Shown in pieces: positions 1 to 7,789 of a stretch of 21,988 nt of DNA. The notes below the pieces were generated by a model, which was not told where the DNA came from, did not search any database, and saw only the letters and a program-made list of their open reading frames with translations. The translations under genes and the position numbers were made by a program. Position 1 is the first letter of the stretch. Every line of letters starts with the position of its first letter. This stretch comes from an uncultured Eubacteriales bacterium (GTDB lineage: Bacteria > Bacillota > Clostridia > Christensenellales > CAG-138): the NCBI GenBank assembly GCA_900545265.1, contig UQYI01000029.1:1-21988 (forward strand), written 5' to 3'.

Positions 1-71
1 CAATCCCTTGATTTCTCTGCCTTTTTCGGCTTATCCCACCTTTTCCCGCCCCGTCTCTCGATCTCCGTCAT
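1..71 (-). CDS. possible partial small basic protein running off the left edge
   Basis: An ATG at 69-71 on the minus strand opens a frame that stays open to the window edge, about 23 codons. The peptide starts MTEIERRGGKRW and is rich in Lys and Arg. It lies 22 bases after the stop of the 64-residue membrane protein and could be the next gene of the amylase operon. There is no clear Shine-Dalgarno sequence before the ATG and no recognisable family, so this may equally be untranslated sequence. Confidence 0.25.
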   Translation of the reverse strand, partial: MTEIERRGGKRWDKPKKAEKSRD

Positions 72-93
72 TTTTGACACTGATCTCGTTACG

Positions 94-288
94 TCACACC
101 TGATTCCGTTTATCCGGCCGTCCGCCAAAGATACGGTATACGGCCAGCAGCACACACAGCGCAAACAGCAATCGAAACACCAGTGTCAGCGTCTGGTTCC
201 CGCCGGCTACAAAAGCCGCCAGCAAAAGCACCACCGCCAGCCCCAGCAAAGTCTTATTCAGTTCATCCAGTTTCTCAAACAGGCGCAT
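94..288 (-). CDS. small hypothetical membrane protein (64 aa)
   Basis: A 64-residue protein with a short charged N-terminus (MRLFEKLDELNK), two closely spaced hydrophobic stretches (about residues 13-29 and 33-52) and a basic C-terminal tail (GGRPDKRNQV). It probably forms a two-helix membrane hairpin. Its ATG follows the TAA of the amylase gene directly (TAAATG at 291-286), so it is very likely read by termination-reinitiation with that gene; no independent ribosome binding site is needed. No family is recognised and no function is proposed. The tight coupling, the composition and the plausible membrane topology support it as a real gene. Confidence 0.7.
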   Translation of the reverse strand: MRLFEKLDELNKTLLGLAVVLLLAAFVAGGNQTLTLVFRLLFALCVLLAVYRIFGGRPDKRNQV

Positions 289-2229
289 TTACAGGATATC
301 CTTTCTGAAGATTTTATATGTACCGGGAGCCAGTTGTGTTTGCAGTGTATGGTACACTTTCAGGACTTCCTCCGTCCCCAGTTCCCGATACACACCGGAA
401 AGCGGTACCGGCACGTCCCCATCCGGACCTGCATACAACAGTGCCGGATAAAACAGGGCCTCCGCCGGAGCGTCGCTTCCGTTCACCAGCAGCACCATCA
501 CATTGCTCTCGTCATAGCGCACCAGACACAGCACCTGGGGAGATAAAGCCCCCAGCCGCATATGCCCCCCATGGAGCACCCGCTCCCCGTTTCGCAAGGC
601 GATCAAGGCTTTTACCTGTGCCCGAAGAGCTTCGTCCTCCCGTCCCCAAGGGTATGTCCGGCGGTTGAAGGGATCGGCACAGCCCTGAAGCCCCGCCTCA
701 TCCCCATAATACACGCAGGGCACTCCGGGCAAAAGCATCTGCAAAGCCGTAGCCGCCAGAAACCGCTCTTTTGCCCGTTCCAAAGCTGCGGCAGAAGGAA
801 CGAAGGCTGCCTGCTCCTCCCGGGAAGAGTGGAACCGATCCGGGCATCCCGCCAGATACGACAGCGCCCGTACCTCATCATGGGAGGAAAGCAGGTGCAA
901 ACAGGCTTCGTAAAAAGGCTTTGGATAATGGCTCAAAAGCGTCCACATGGCTTCCGCAGCATCAAAGGCATCCAGTTTTCCAGCGCAAAAATCCAAAATG
1001 GCCCGGCGCAGAGGATAATCCATAGCGGAATCCAGCTCATCTCCGTTTACATATCCCCGGCGGCCCTGAGGGCCCTGCTTATCGGAACAGTCTTCCCATA
1101 CTTCTCCAAGAAGCACATTGTCCGGACTTTGGGCTTTGATGCGGCGGCGCACATCCCGGATAAAGCAATCCGGCAGCTCATCGGCCACATCCAGCCGCCA
1201 GCCGGAAGCCCCCGCCTCCAGCCAATGCTGCAGTACTCCCCCCTCTCCGTGGATAAAGGCGCCATAGCTTTGTTCTGTTTCCTCCACGTTTGGCAGAGTA
1301 GCAAAGCCCCACCAGCTCTCATATTCCTCCGGATACCGGCTGAAGCGATACCAAGGATAATAGGGCGAGGAAGGAGAATCACAGGCACCGTTCCCATACG
1401 TTCCTTTTTTATCAAAATACTGGCTGTCGGATCCCGTATGGGAAAACACCCCGTCCAGCAGGATCCGTATCCCCCGTTGGCGGGCCTGGACACACAACCG
1501 GATAAAATCCTCCTCCGTCCCCAGCATGGGGTCTATGCGCCTGTAGTCTGCCGTGTTGTAACGGTGATTGCTGTCGGCCTCAAAGATGGGATTCAAATAC
1601 AAGCAGGATATCCCCATCTCCTGCAAATAGTCCAGTTTCTCCTCTATGCCCCGAAGATCCCCACCGAAATAGTCATTGGGACTGTAATCCTTCTCCCCGG
1701 AAGCCGGCTGATATTCCGGCTCCTCCTGCCAGTTTTTATGCAGGCGAACGGTTCTGCCCATGGAACGATGATAGGCCGCACCTTCCTTCCAGGGGCTTTG
1801 GCTGCTTCTGCAAAACCTGTCGGGAAAGATCTGGTAGCACACGCTGTTTCTAAACCAGTCCGGAGTAGAAAAATCCCGGTCATACACGGTGATCTGCCAG
1901 CTCTGCCGCCGTTCCGGGCTGAAACTTCCTTTCCCCGTCCGGCCGCCGTACCAGCGTATGTTCTCTCCGTTTTTCAGCAGAAAGCTGTAAAACAGCAGTC
2001 CCGGGCCCTCCGGCGTCGTAAAAGAGACGGAGCAAAGTCCCTTCTCCGTGGTCATGGGCAGCTGCTCCTCCCGGTTGCCGGGGTACACCAGCACCAGGAA
2101 AACCTGCGTCCCTTCTTCCTGAACGAGCCTGCCCCCAATGGTGATCTTTTCTCCGGCGAGTACCGCCCCCTGGGGGCTGCGCAGGGCGATATCCAGCGAA
2201 TCATGTTCAAACATGCTGGTATTATACAT
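289..2229 (-). CDS. GH13 alpha-amylase family protein (cyclomaltodextrinase/neopullulanase-like)
   Basis: A 646-residue glycoside hydrolase that should cleave alpha-glucosidic bonds in maltodextrins in the cytoplasm; there is no signal peptide. Residues 1-115 look like the N-terminal beta-sandwich common in this subgroup. The TIM barrel starts near WFRNSVCYQIFPDRF (125-139). All four GH13 regions are seen: I DGVFSH (D259, H264), II GWRLDVAD (R345, nucleophile D347), III GEVWED (acid/base E376) and IV SSHDE (H450, D451). A C-terminal beta domain follows. The start at 2229 fits the family N-terminus, but a second ATG at 2214 lies 6 bases after a perfect TATAAT (2221-2226), so a shorter leaderless start is possible. 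It is divergent from the AI-2E gene and followed without a gap by a small membrane protein. The exact substrate cannot be told from sequence alone. Confidence 0.95.
   Translation of the reverse strand: MYNTSMFEHDSLDIALRSPQGAVLAGEKITIGGRLVQEEGTQVFLVLVYPGNREEQLPMTTEKGLCSVSFTTPEGPGLLFYSFLLKNGENIRWYGGRTGKGSFSPERRQSWQITVYDRDFSTPDWFRNSVCYQIFPDRFCRSSQSPWKEGAAYHRSMGRTVRLHKNWQEEPEYQPASGEKDYSPNDYFGGDLRGIEEKLDYLQEMGISCLYLNPIFEADSNHRYNTADYRRIDPMLGTEEDFIRLCVQARQRGIRILLDGVFSHTGSDSQYFDKKGTYGNGACDSPSSPYYPWYRFSRYPEEYESWWGFATLPNVEETEQSYGAFIHGEGGVLQHWLEAGASGWRLDVADELPDCFIRDVRRRIKAQSPDNVLLGEVWEDCSDKQGPQGRRGYVNGDELDSAMDYPLRRAILDFCAGKLDAFDAAEAMWTLLSHYPKPFYEACLHLLSSHDEVRALSYLAGCPDRFHSSREEQAAFVPSAAALERAKERFLAATALQMLLPGVPCVYYGDEAGLQGCADPFNRRTYPWGREDEALRAQVKALIALRNGERVLHGGHMRLGALSPQVLCLVRYDESNVMVLLVNGSDAPAEALFYPALLYAGPDGDVPVPLSGVYRELGTEEVLKVYHTLQTQLAPGTYKIFRKDIL
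2221..2226 (-). promoter_or_regulatory. candidate -10 box of the amylase gene
   Basis: On the minus strand a perfect TATAAT occupies 2226-2221. It lies inside the annotated reading frame, directly after the first ATG (2229) and 6 bases before the next in-frame ATG (2214). The best -35 match about 16-17 bases upstream (TTTATC/TTTTAT) is poor. If used, the transcript would begin at about the ATG at 2214 and would be leaderless. Confidence 0.4.
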
Positions 2230-2333
2230 GATTGCCCCGGCAGATAAAAGCCATTTTCGGTCTTTATTGCCCCGCCGTCACAGATTTTCACCGTGATTTC
2301 ACACTTTTCCCGTTCCTTCCGCCTTTGTTGCCT

Positions 2334-2362
2334 TTGACGGAACCTCCCTGTGCTGATATACT
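2334..2362 (+). promoter_or_regulatory. promoter of the AI-2E/YtvI gene, apparently leaderless
   Basis: TTGACG (2334-2339), a 17-base spacer and TATACT (2357-2362), with an extended -10 TG at 2354-2355. The ATG of the downstream gene starts at 2369, only 6 bases after the -10 box. The expected transcription start therefore coincides with the start codon, and there is no Shine-Dalgarno sequence. Confidence 0.7.
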
Positions 2363-2368
2363 GATGCT

Positions 2369-3544
2369 ATGAAGATAGATGCATATAGAGACAAGCTCAT
2401 TCGGATCGGATACTTTTTGGGCATTGGCCTGCTGTTTTATTTTTTCTTTGCCTATGCTTTACCGCTGCTGCTGCCGTTTTTACTGGCCTTTCTTTTTGCA
2501 GTGCTGCTTAAAGCCCCGGCAGACTGGCTGGCCCAGCGGCTGAGGCTTCCCAACCGGCTGGTGCGCACCGTACTGGTGACCCTGTTTTTTGTGCTTCTGG
2601 CTGTTTTATGCCTGTTTTGCGGCAGTCAGCTTATAAGCTTTGCCCGCACAGCCGTAGCCCGGTACAATGGGCGCATCGTCCCGGCCTTACAGGATATTAC
2701 CGCTGCTCTGTCCCGCTTTTTTGAGCAGATGGATCCCCAGCTGGTGTCCCTTTTACAGGATTTCTCCTCCAATCTGGTGAATACTCTCGGAGAAAAGGTG
2801 GCGCAGTGGTCTACTGCTCTGGTTTCCGGGGCTATGACCGGGCTGCCCTCCATGCTGCTGGAAGTGCTTTTTATGGTCATTGCCACTTATTTCATCTCTC
2901 TGGATTTCGGCATCCTTCGCCGGGGCATCCAAAGGCGCATGGAGCAGAAGCGCTTTGATACCCTTTCCACCGGTTTTTCCTATTTTTGCCGCACCATCGG
3001 TAAATATCTGCGTTCTTATTCTTTGATCTTTCTGATCACCTTTGGAGAACTGGCCGCAGGTCTTTTTCTGGTAGGTGTTGATCACTGCCTGCTCATCGCC
3101 CTGCTTATCGCCCTGTTTGATATTTTGCCTGTAGTAGGCAGCGGCATGATCATGCTGCCCTGGGCTCTCATTACTCTGATTCGCGGAAACACGCCTACAG
3201 GTATTGGCCTGCTGGCCGTCTATCTGGTAGTGGTCATTGCCCGTCAGTTCCAGGAGCCGGCCATTGTAGGCGAGCAGGTGGGGCTGCACCCGCTGGTGAC
3301 CCTGATGGCCATGTTTATCGGCTACCGGCTCTTTGGCGGTCTGGGGCTTTGGGGCGTGCCCATCACCTGCGCCATGCTTCAGAGTTTGGAAAAGGATGGG
3401 ATCATTCATATCTTTCCCACCCGGGAGCTGCCGGAAGAACCCGAAGAAAAACCCCGCAGAAAAAATATCCTGGAAAAATTTAAAAAGTCTGAAAATGCCG
3501 CTCAGGATGTTACAATTCGTCCACATTCGGATGATACAATATAG
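2369..3544 (+). CDS. ytvI: AI-2E family transporter / YtvI-like sporulation membrane protein
   Basis: A 391-residue integral membrane protein of the AI-2E (PerM) family. An N-terminal hydrophobic block (about residues 10-45) is followed by two more helices, a soluble amphipathic middle segment (about 85-150), and a C-terminal block of five or so helices containing the family-like stretches FDILPVVGSGMI and FQEPAIVGEQVGLHP. The last 40 residues are hydrophilic and charged. Members export small molecules or act as ion exchangers; in endospore formers the YtvI subgroup is linked to sporulation. Which role applies here is inference. The gene has a strong promoter with its -10 box 6 bases from the ATG. 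The response regulator starts 38 bases after its stop, and no terminator is seen between them, so read-through is likely. Confidence 0.88.
   Translation: MKIDAYRDKLIRIGYFLGIGLLFYFFFAYALPLLLPFLLAFLFAVLLKAPADWLAQRLRLPNRLVRTVLVTLFFVLLAVLCLFCGSQLISFARTAVARYNGRIVPALQDITAALSRFFEQMDPQLVSLLQDFSSNLVNTLGEKVAQWSTALVSGAMTGLPSMLLEVLFMVIATYFISLDFGILRRGIQRRMEQKRFDTLSTGFSYFCRTIGKYLRSYSLIFLITFGELAAGLFLVGVDHCLLIALLIALFDILPVVGSGMIMLPWALITLIRGNTPTGIGLLAVYLVVVIARQFQEPAIVGEQVGLHPLVTLMAMFIGYRLFGGLGLWGVPITCAMLQSLEKDGIIHIFPTRELPEEPEEKPRRKNILEKFKKSENAAQDVTIRPHSDDTI
3532..3540 (+). promoter_or_regulatory. extended -10 promoter candidate for the two-component operon
   Basis: TGATACAAT (extended -10 TGn plus TACAAT) lies at the very end of the AI-2E gene, with no convincing -35 box at 17 bases. 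The predicted start near 3547 would leave a leader of about 36 bases with AAAGGAG ahead of the response-regulator ATG. Confidence 0.45.
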
Positions 3545-3582
3545 ACAGGTTCTTTCCTTGAGAAAAGCCGAAAGGAGTTTGT

Positions 3583-4293
3583 ATGATCCGCATCCTTATC
3601 GTAGATGATGAACTGCCCATTGCCAACCTGCTGCGCATGAACCTGACCCGGCAGGGCTATGTATGTACCTGTGCTTACAGCGGGCCGGAGGCGGCGGATC
3701 TTTTAGAAAAGAATGCGTATGACCTGGTGCTGCTGGATATCATGCTGCCGGGTTTTGACGGTTATGATCTGCTGGCCTACATCCGCCCCATGAATATTCC
3801 GGTGATCTTCCTTACAGCCAAAAGCGATCTGAATGACCGGGTCAAGGGGCTCAAGCTGGGTGCGGAGGATTACATTGTAAAGCCCTTTGAGATGGTGGAG
3901 GTTATTGCCCGCATCGAAGTAGTGCTCCGGCGCTACCACAAAAGCCAAGGCGTGCTCCATCTGCTGGATATCGATGTGGATCTGGATGCCCGTGAAGTGC
4001 TGCAAAACGGCGTTCGGGTGGATCTGACCCGAAAGGAATTTGACCTGCTGGTGATTTTTTGCCAGAATCCCAACACGGCGCTCTTTCGTGAGACCCTTTT
4101 CGAAAAGATCTGGGAGACAGATTACATTGGAGAAAGCCGCACACTGGATTCCCATGTGCAGCGGCTGCGCCGAAAACTGAATTGGGCCGATAAGATCCGC
4201 ACCGTCCATAAGATCGGCTACCGTCTGGATGTGCCTGAAGATCAGCTGCCGGAGATGTTTCTGGACGACCGCGAGGACGTCCCCTCTAAATAG
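3583..4293 (+). CDS. OmpR/PhoB-family response regulator
   Basis: A 236-residue DNA-binding response regulator. The receiver domain (1-118) has the acidic pair D8-D9, the phospho-acceptor D52 in LLDIMLPG, T78 in FLTAK and K100 in IVKPFE. The C-terminal winged helix (about 130-222) ends with the typical recognition-helix and wing pattern (SRTLDSHVQRLRRKL, then TVHKIGYRLD). A short acidic tail follows. The start has a clear ribosome site, AAAGGAG, 5 bases upstream. The histidine kinase follows 56 bases later in the same direction and is the obvious cognate sensor. The stimulus and regulon cannot be read from the sequence. Confidence 0.96.
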   Translation: MIRILIVDDELPIANLLRMNLTRQGYVCTCAYSGPEAADLLEKNAYDLVLLDIMLPGFDGYDLLAYIRPMNIPVIFLTAKSDLNDRVKGLKLGAEDYIVKPFEMVEVIARIEVVLRRYHKSQGVLHLLDIDVDLDAREVLQNGVRVDLTRKEFDLLVIFCQNPNTALFRETLFEKIWETDYIGESRTLDSHVQRLRRKLNWADKIRTVHKIGYRLDVPEDQLPEMFLDDREDVPSK

Positions 4294-4349
4294 CATAAAC
4301 GGAGCGGATCATCTTTTCCGGTTGGGCTCGTTAAGGGCTGGGAGGCTTT

Positions 4350-5789
4350 ATGCGTTTTGCCTTGAAGATCTGCCTTTGCACCGTACTTATTGTCGCGGTG
4401 CTTTTTGGTGTGGCCGGGCAGATACTCATTGGCCAGAGCTTTAATGCCAACCTGGATTTTCAGGTGGACAAAGCCCAGTCTCAGTTTGCCGCCCTGTGTT
4501 CTGCACTGGATGCGGAGATCTACGGCATGGAGCTGTATTATGAAACGGCTACCCCCCGCATGTTTCAGGAGGTTCTTTCCCGGGCGGCGGGCAGTTTGGG
4601 GGATGAGGCTATCTGCGCCCTGTATGACAGCCAGCGCACCCTTCTGGCCGCTACGGATGAAGGCTTTGATCCCCTCTTGCAGGGTATCGCTCCGGAAAAG
4701 GGCGAGTTTATGTACTGCCTGCTGGATACGGATGAAGGTTTCATTCTGGAAAGCGCCGGGATGCTTACCATAGAAAACACGGCCTATTTTCTGTATACTC
4801 ACCTTTCCGCCCGCACACTGACGGACTTGTATGACCGGGAGGTTCGGGCCTTTGTGCTGCTCCATTCCCTTACGGTGGCCATCTGCATTGCCGCCATGCT
4901 GATCCTTTCCTACTTTAATACCCGCTCCATCCGCACATTGAATCGTGCCACCCACCGCATTGCCGCCGGTCAGTACCAGCAGCGGGCAGAGGTGGAATCT
5001 CTGGATGAGATAGGCGATCTGGCGCTGAGCTTCAATGCCATGGCCGGCGCCATTCAGCAGAAAGTGGGAGATCTGGAGGGCTATGCCAAGCAGCAGAAAG
5101 ACTTTGTGGCCAGCTTCTCCCATGAGCTCAAAACTCCCATGACCTCCATTATCGGCTATGCGGATATGCTTCGCAGCCACGAAATGGACCCGGAGGACGC
5201 TTTTATGGCCGCCAACTTTATCTACTCCGAAGGCAAGCGGCTGGAGGCCATGTCTTTGAAGCTCATGGATCTGGTGGTGCTGGATAAGAACGACTTTACC
5301 CTTGTCCGGGGGTATTCCCGCCGGATCATGGGGCACGTGGTGGCGGTGGTTACCCCTATGCTGGAAAAGAACGGCCTGACCCTTTCCACGGGTATCGAGC
5401 AGCAGCTGATCCTTTATGAAAAAGATCTTCTGCTGACCATGCTTACCAATCTTATTGACAATGCCCGCAAAGCCAGTGAACCCGGCAAGATCATCTTCCT
5501 TTCCGGCAAAAAGCAGCAGAACCGCTACCGCATCACCGTGCGGGATCAGGGCATCGGCATTCCCGAAGAAGATCTTAAGCGCATTACCGAGGCTTTCTTT
5601 ATGGTGGATAAATCCCGCGCCAGAGCTCAGCACGGCGCCGGTCTGGGGCTGGCCATCAGCAACCGCATTGCCCAGCTTCACGGCAGTGAACTGCACTTCG
5701 AAAGCAAACTGGGTGTGGGCACCACCGTCTGGCTGGATCTTCCCCTGTATGACGGCACCCGCCGAAAGAAGGAGGCACCGGAAGCATGA
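4350..5789 (+). CDS. membrane sensor histidine kinase (HAMP-HisKA-HATPase)
   Basis: A 479-residue sensor kinase. Transmembrane helix 1 covers about residues 5-28. An extracytoplasmic sensor domain of about 135 residues follows, then helix 2 at about 166-190, a HAMP linker (188-240) ending in FNAMAGAI, and a HisKA domain with phospho-acceptor H258 in FSHELKTP. The ATPase domain shows the N box (LTNLIDNARKAS), G1 box (DQGIGIP) and G2 box (GAGLGLAIS). GGGAGG 7 bases upstream supports the ATG at 4350. It should phosphorylate the response regulator encoded just upstream. Its last codons overlap the next gene by ATGA, so the third protein is probably made with the kinase and may be part of the same signalling complex. 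Confidence 0.96.
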   Translation: MRFALKICLCTVLIVAVLFGVAGQILIGQSFNANLDFQVDKAQSQFAALCSALDAEIYGMELYYETATPRMFQEVLSRAAGSLGDEAICALYDSQRTLLAATDEGFDPLLQGIAPEKGEFMYCLLDTDEGFILESAGMLTIENTAYFLYTHLSARTLTDLYDREVRAFVLLHSLTVAICIAAMLILSYFNTRSIRTLNRATHRIAAGQYQQRAEVESLDEIGDLALSFNAMAGAIQQKVGDLEGYAKQQKDFVASFSHELKTPMTSIIGYADMLRSHEMDPEDAFMAANFIYSEGKRLEAMSLKLMDLVVLDKNDFTLVRGYSRRIMGHVVAVVTPMLEKNGLTLSTGIEQQLILYEKDLLLTMLTNLIDNARKASEPGKIIFLSGKKQQNRYRITVRDQGIGIPEEDLKRITEAFFMVDKSRARAQHGAGLGLAISNRIAQLHGSELHFESKLGVGTTVWLDLPLYDGTRRKKEAPEA

Positions 5790-6538
5790 AGCAGCGCACC
5801 CGTCAGGAAAAAGTCCGTCTGGTATATGCGGGCATTGCCCTTGGCATTGCAGGCCTTGCTTTGACCTGCGTGCTCATAAGCAAACTGATTCTGGACACCC
5901 GTCGCAGCACCTTTCTCAACCACCCCGGCTATCGTCCCCTGATAGTGGAGAACAACCGGGAATTGGGCGCTCCCCTGTCTTTGCCCACGCGGCTGGATCT
6001 GCTGCGCCAGTGTGAAATCGAAGGGCCGGAGCGCCTGCCCCTGCCGGAGGAACTGAACAAAAAGCAGATCCTGCTCAAAACCCGCACCCTGTGGGAACAG
6101 CTCATTCGGGAAACCGCCCCCGATGCTTCCGAAGAAGATCTGACCGCCTTTTTCTCCGCCAGCAAGGTATCGGCTGTCCTCCGTGACTTTTATAATGAGA
6201 CCACCGGGGCCCGGCTGGCCCTGTGGTGCACCCAGGTCTGGTATGAATCCCCAGACAATACCATCTGCCTTTCTTTGCAGCTGGACAGCCGTGTGGGCGA
6301 TCCGCTGACCCTGAACGCCGCATTTTATACCACGGAATCCCCCCTGTTTGGTATTCAGGCCTATGCGCAGGCTTTGGGCTATACGCTGACGGAGGAGGAT
6401 CTGTCCCATGCCGTCTCTGCCCCGCAGGAGGATGGCTCCACTCTCCTCACCCTCTCTCTGGATGAAGCTCTGGTTCTGGAAAAACGCATTCAGCCCGGCG
6501 TGCAATTCACACTTTCCGTTCGTCTGGCGGAGGCATAA
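5786..6538 (+). CDS. hypothetical membrane-anchored protein of the two-component operon
   Basis: A 250-residue protein with a basic N-terminus and one hydrophobic helix (about residues 13-35). About 215 mostly hydrophilic residues follow and are probably outside the membrane. There is no lipobox and no recognised domain. The start ATG overlaps the kinase stop (ATGA at 5786-5789), which implies translational coupling. In comparable operons such a third, membrane-anchored gene often encodes an accessory sensor or a target acting at the cell envelope; here that is inference. No convincing terminator follows. Confidence 0.85.
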   Translation: MKQRTRQEKVRLVYAGIALGIAGLALTCVLISKLILDTRRSTFLNHPGYRPLIVENNRELGAPLSLPTRLDLLRQCEIEGPERLPLPEELNKKQILLKTRTLWEQLIRETAPDASEEDLTAFFSASKVSAVLRDFYNETTGARLALWCTQVWYESPDNTICLSLQLDSRVGDPLTLNAAFYTTESPLFGIQAYAQALGYTLTEEDLSHAVSAPQEDGSTLLTLSLDEALVLEKRIQPGVQFTLSVRLAEA

Positions 6539-6628
6539 GCTTTTGCATACTGTCCCGGCATGATTTTCCTCGTCTGCCTGACAAGATATACCGTTCCTTG
6601 CATACATGTTGATATAATAAAAATATGC

Positions 6629-6657
6629 TTGCTTCCATCTTTTTTTCGTGATACAAT
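6629..6657 (+). promoter_or_regulatory. promoter of the RibU-like gene
   Basis: TTGCTT (6629-6634), a 17-base spacer and TACAAT (6652-6657), with an extended -10 TG at 6649-6650. The leader to the ATG at 6688 would be only about 24 bases, too short for an FMN riboswitch. Confidence 0.75.
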
Positions 6658-6687
6658 AGCAGCAGATCAACGAAGAGAGAGTATAGT

Positions 6688-7287
6688 ATGGCTGCAAACA
6701 ACAATGTTACAAAAGTAGTCAAGCTGGGCGTGTTGGCCGCTGTGTCCATCGTTCTGGCGGCTACCGTTCACTTCCCCATTTTCCCCGCTATTTCCTTTAT
6801 AGAATATGACATGGGGGATGTTCCCATCGTCATCGGCGCTTTGGCCTATGGTCCCTGGTGGGGGCTGGCTTTGACCGTAGTCACCGCCATCATTCAGGGC
6901 GTGACCGTCAGTGCTGCCAGCGGTCCCATCGGCATCCTTATGCACATCCTGTCTACGGGCAGCGGCGTGCTGGCCGCCACACTGGTCTATAACCGCCATA
7001 AAAGCAAAAAGGGAGCCGTTATCTCCCTGCTGGTCTTTGTGCCCGCCGTGACCCTGACCATGCTTATCTGCAACTACTTCCTGACCCCCCTGTATATGGT
7101 CAGCCCTGATTTCCCCTATCGGGCGGCCCAGCAGACGGTGGTATCTCTTATGGGATTTATCCTGCTTATCAACCTGATCAAGTGCACCGCCAACGCCGTG
7201 TTCATCTACTTCCTGTATAAGCCCATGAGCCGCTACTTCCTGAAGCGTGAGTTCTTCCGCCGGAAGAAAGAACAGCCCGGCGCTTAA
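6688..7287 (+). CDS. ribU: ECF transporter substrate-binding S component, RibU-like (riboflavin)
   Basis: A 199-residue membrane protein with about six hydrophobic segments. The stretch from residue 30, PIFPAISFIEYDMGDVP then IGALAYGP, matches the loop-1/helix-2 signature of RibU-type S components (F-P-x-x-P followed by D-x-x-D-I/V-P and GP). The late motif NYFLTPLYM also matches that group. The N-terminal half carries the small-residue helix that docks on the EcfT subunit. It should bind riboflavin outside the cell and use the shared EcfA/A'/T module, which is not in this window. The gene is monocistronic, with its own promoter and a strong terminator. A related vitamin specificity is possible. 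The C-terminus is short and very basic. Confidence 0.82.
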   Translation: MAANNNVTKVVKLGVLAAVSIVLAATVHFPIFPAISFIEYDMGDVPIVIGALAYGPWWGLALTVVTAIIQGVTVSAASGPIGILMHILSTGSGVLAATLVYNRHKSKKGAVISLLVFVPAVTLTMLICNYFLTPLYMVSPDFPYRAAQQTVVSLMGFILLINLIKCTANAVFIYFLYKPMSRYFLKREFFRRKKEQPGA

Positions 7288-7304
7288 CGGATCCCTCTAT
7301 ACGC

Positions 7305-7333
7305 AAAAAGCTCCGTACACACGGAGCTTTTTT
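7305..7333 (+). terminator. bidirectional intrinsic terminator between ribU and the DUF1508 gene
   Basis: A perfect 7-base stem (GCTCCGT 7310-7316, loop ACAC, ACGGAGC 7321-7327) is flanked by A5 on the left and T6 on the right. It works in both directions and serves ribU (plus) and the DUF1508 gene ending at 7342 (minus). Confidence 0.92.
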
Positions 7334-7341
7334 ATATGCGC

Positions 7342-7716
7342 TCAACGAAGGGGTTCTTCCACTACGGGGCTGTCGGCATTGCGGCGGACGCTGTCGATGC
7401 CGTTCAGGCACCCGGCCCGCTGCTTATATCCCTCCCCCACCAGAATGATCTGGCCGTTCCGGGCCCGGAGCCGATAGCGATACTCCCCGGCTCTGTCCAC
7501 ATACAGCTCAAACTTGGGGTGCTTCTGCCTTTCATATCCCGCCGCCGTCTGATCCTCCAGCGCGGCTTCGGGTGCGTTTCTGCGCACGCTTTCCAGCCCC
7601 TTCCGGCAGGCAAGGCGATCATTATACTGCTCGCTCAGGCCGATGATCTCCCCGTTCGCCGCCCGCAGTTGAAAGCGGATCCCCTTTTCGTTTCGCTTCA
7701 CCACATACTTGCCCAT
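7342..7716 (-). CDS. tandem DUF1508 (YegP-like) protein
   Basis: A 124-residue protein made of two DUF1508 repeats: about residues 3-56 (KYVVKRNEKGIRFQLRAANG, then ending SVRRNA) and 66-122 (KFELYVD, then RYRLRARNGQII, ending SVRRNA). This beta-beta-alpha fold is known from YegP-type proteins; its role is poorly defined. The frame extends further upstream, but the start chosen is the ATG at 7716, because GGAGGAGGG lies just before it and the family N-terminus begins there. It lies immediately after the terminator of the last TasA-like gene, and no promoter is seen in the gap. Expression probably depends on read-through or on a promoter inside the upstream gene. Confidence 0.88.
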   Translation of the reverse strand: MGKYVVKRNEKGIRFQLRAANGEIIGLSEQYNDRLACRKGLESVRRNAPEAALEDQTAAGYERQKHPKFELYVDRAGEYRYRLRARNGQIILVGEGYKQRAGCLNGIDSVRRNADSPVVEEPLR

Positions 7717-7743
7717 GGGCCCTCCTCCTTCGGGATAAGTTCT

Positions 7744-7771
7744 AAAAAAGGGAAGCGCCTGCACGCTTCCC
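7744..7771 (-). terminator. terminator after the last TasA-like gene
   Basis: On the minus strand an 8-base perfect stem (7771-7764 with 7757-7750, loop of 6) is followed by T6 (7749-7744). It begins 18 bases after the stop of the gene ending at 7790. Confidence 0.9.
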
Positions 7772-7789
7772 CGGAGTGGTTCTATAAAG

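Noticed and set aside
562..2247. A 561-codon open frame on the plus strand opposite the amylase.
   Set aside because: It is the shadow of a GC-rich coding strand. The opposite frame has all four GH13 motifs, while this one has no domain, no ribosome site and a Pro/Arg/His-rich composition.
4242..5696. A 484-codon open frame on the minus strand opposite the histidine kinase.
   Set aside because: The kinase on the other strand is certain. The antisense product is Gly/His/Gln-rich and has no family signal.
6539..6687. An FMN riboswitch ahead of the riboflavin transporter gene.
   Set aside because: The leader after the promoter is only about 24 bases, and none of the conserved FMN-aptamer sequence is present.
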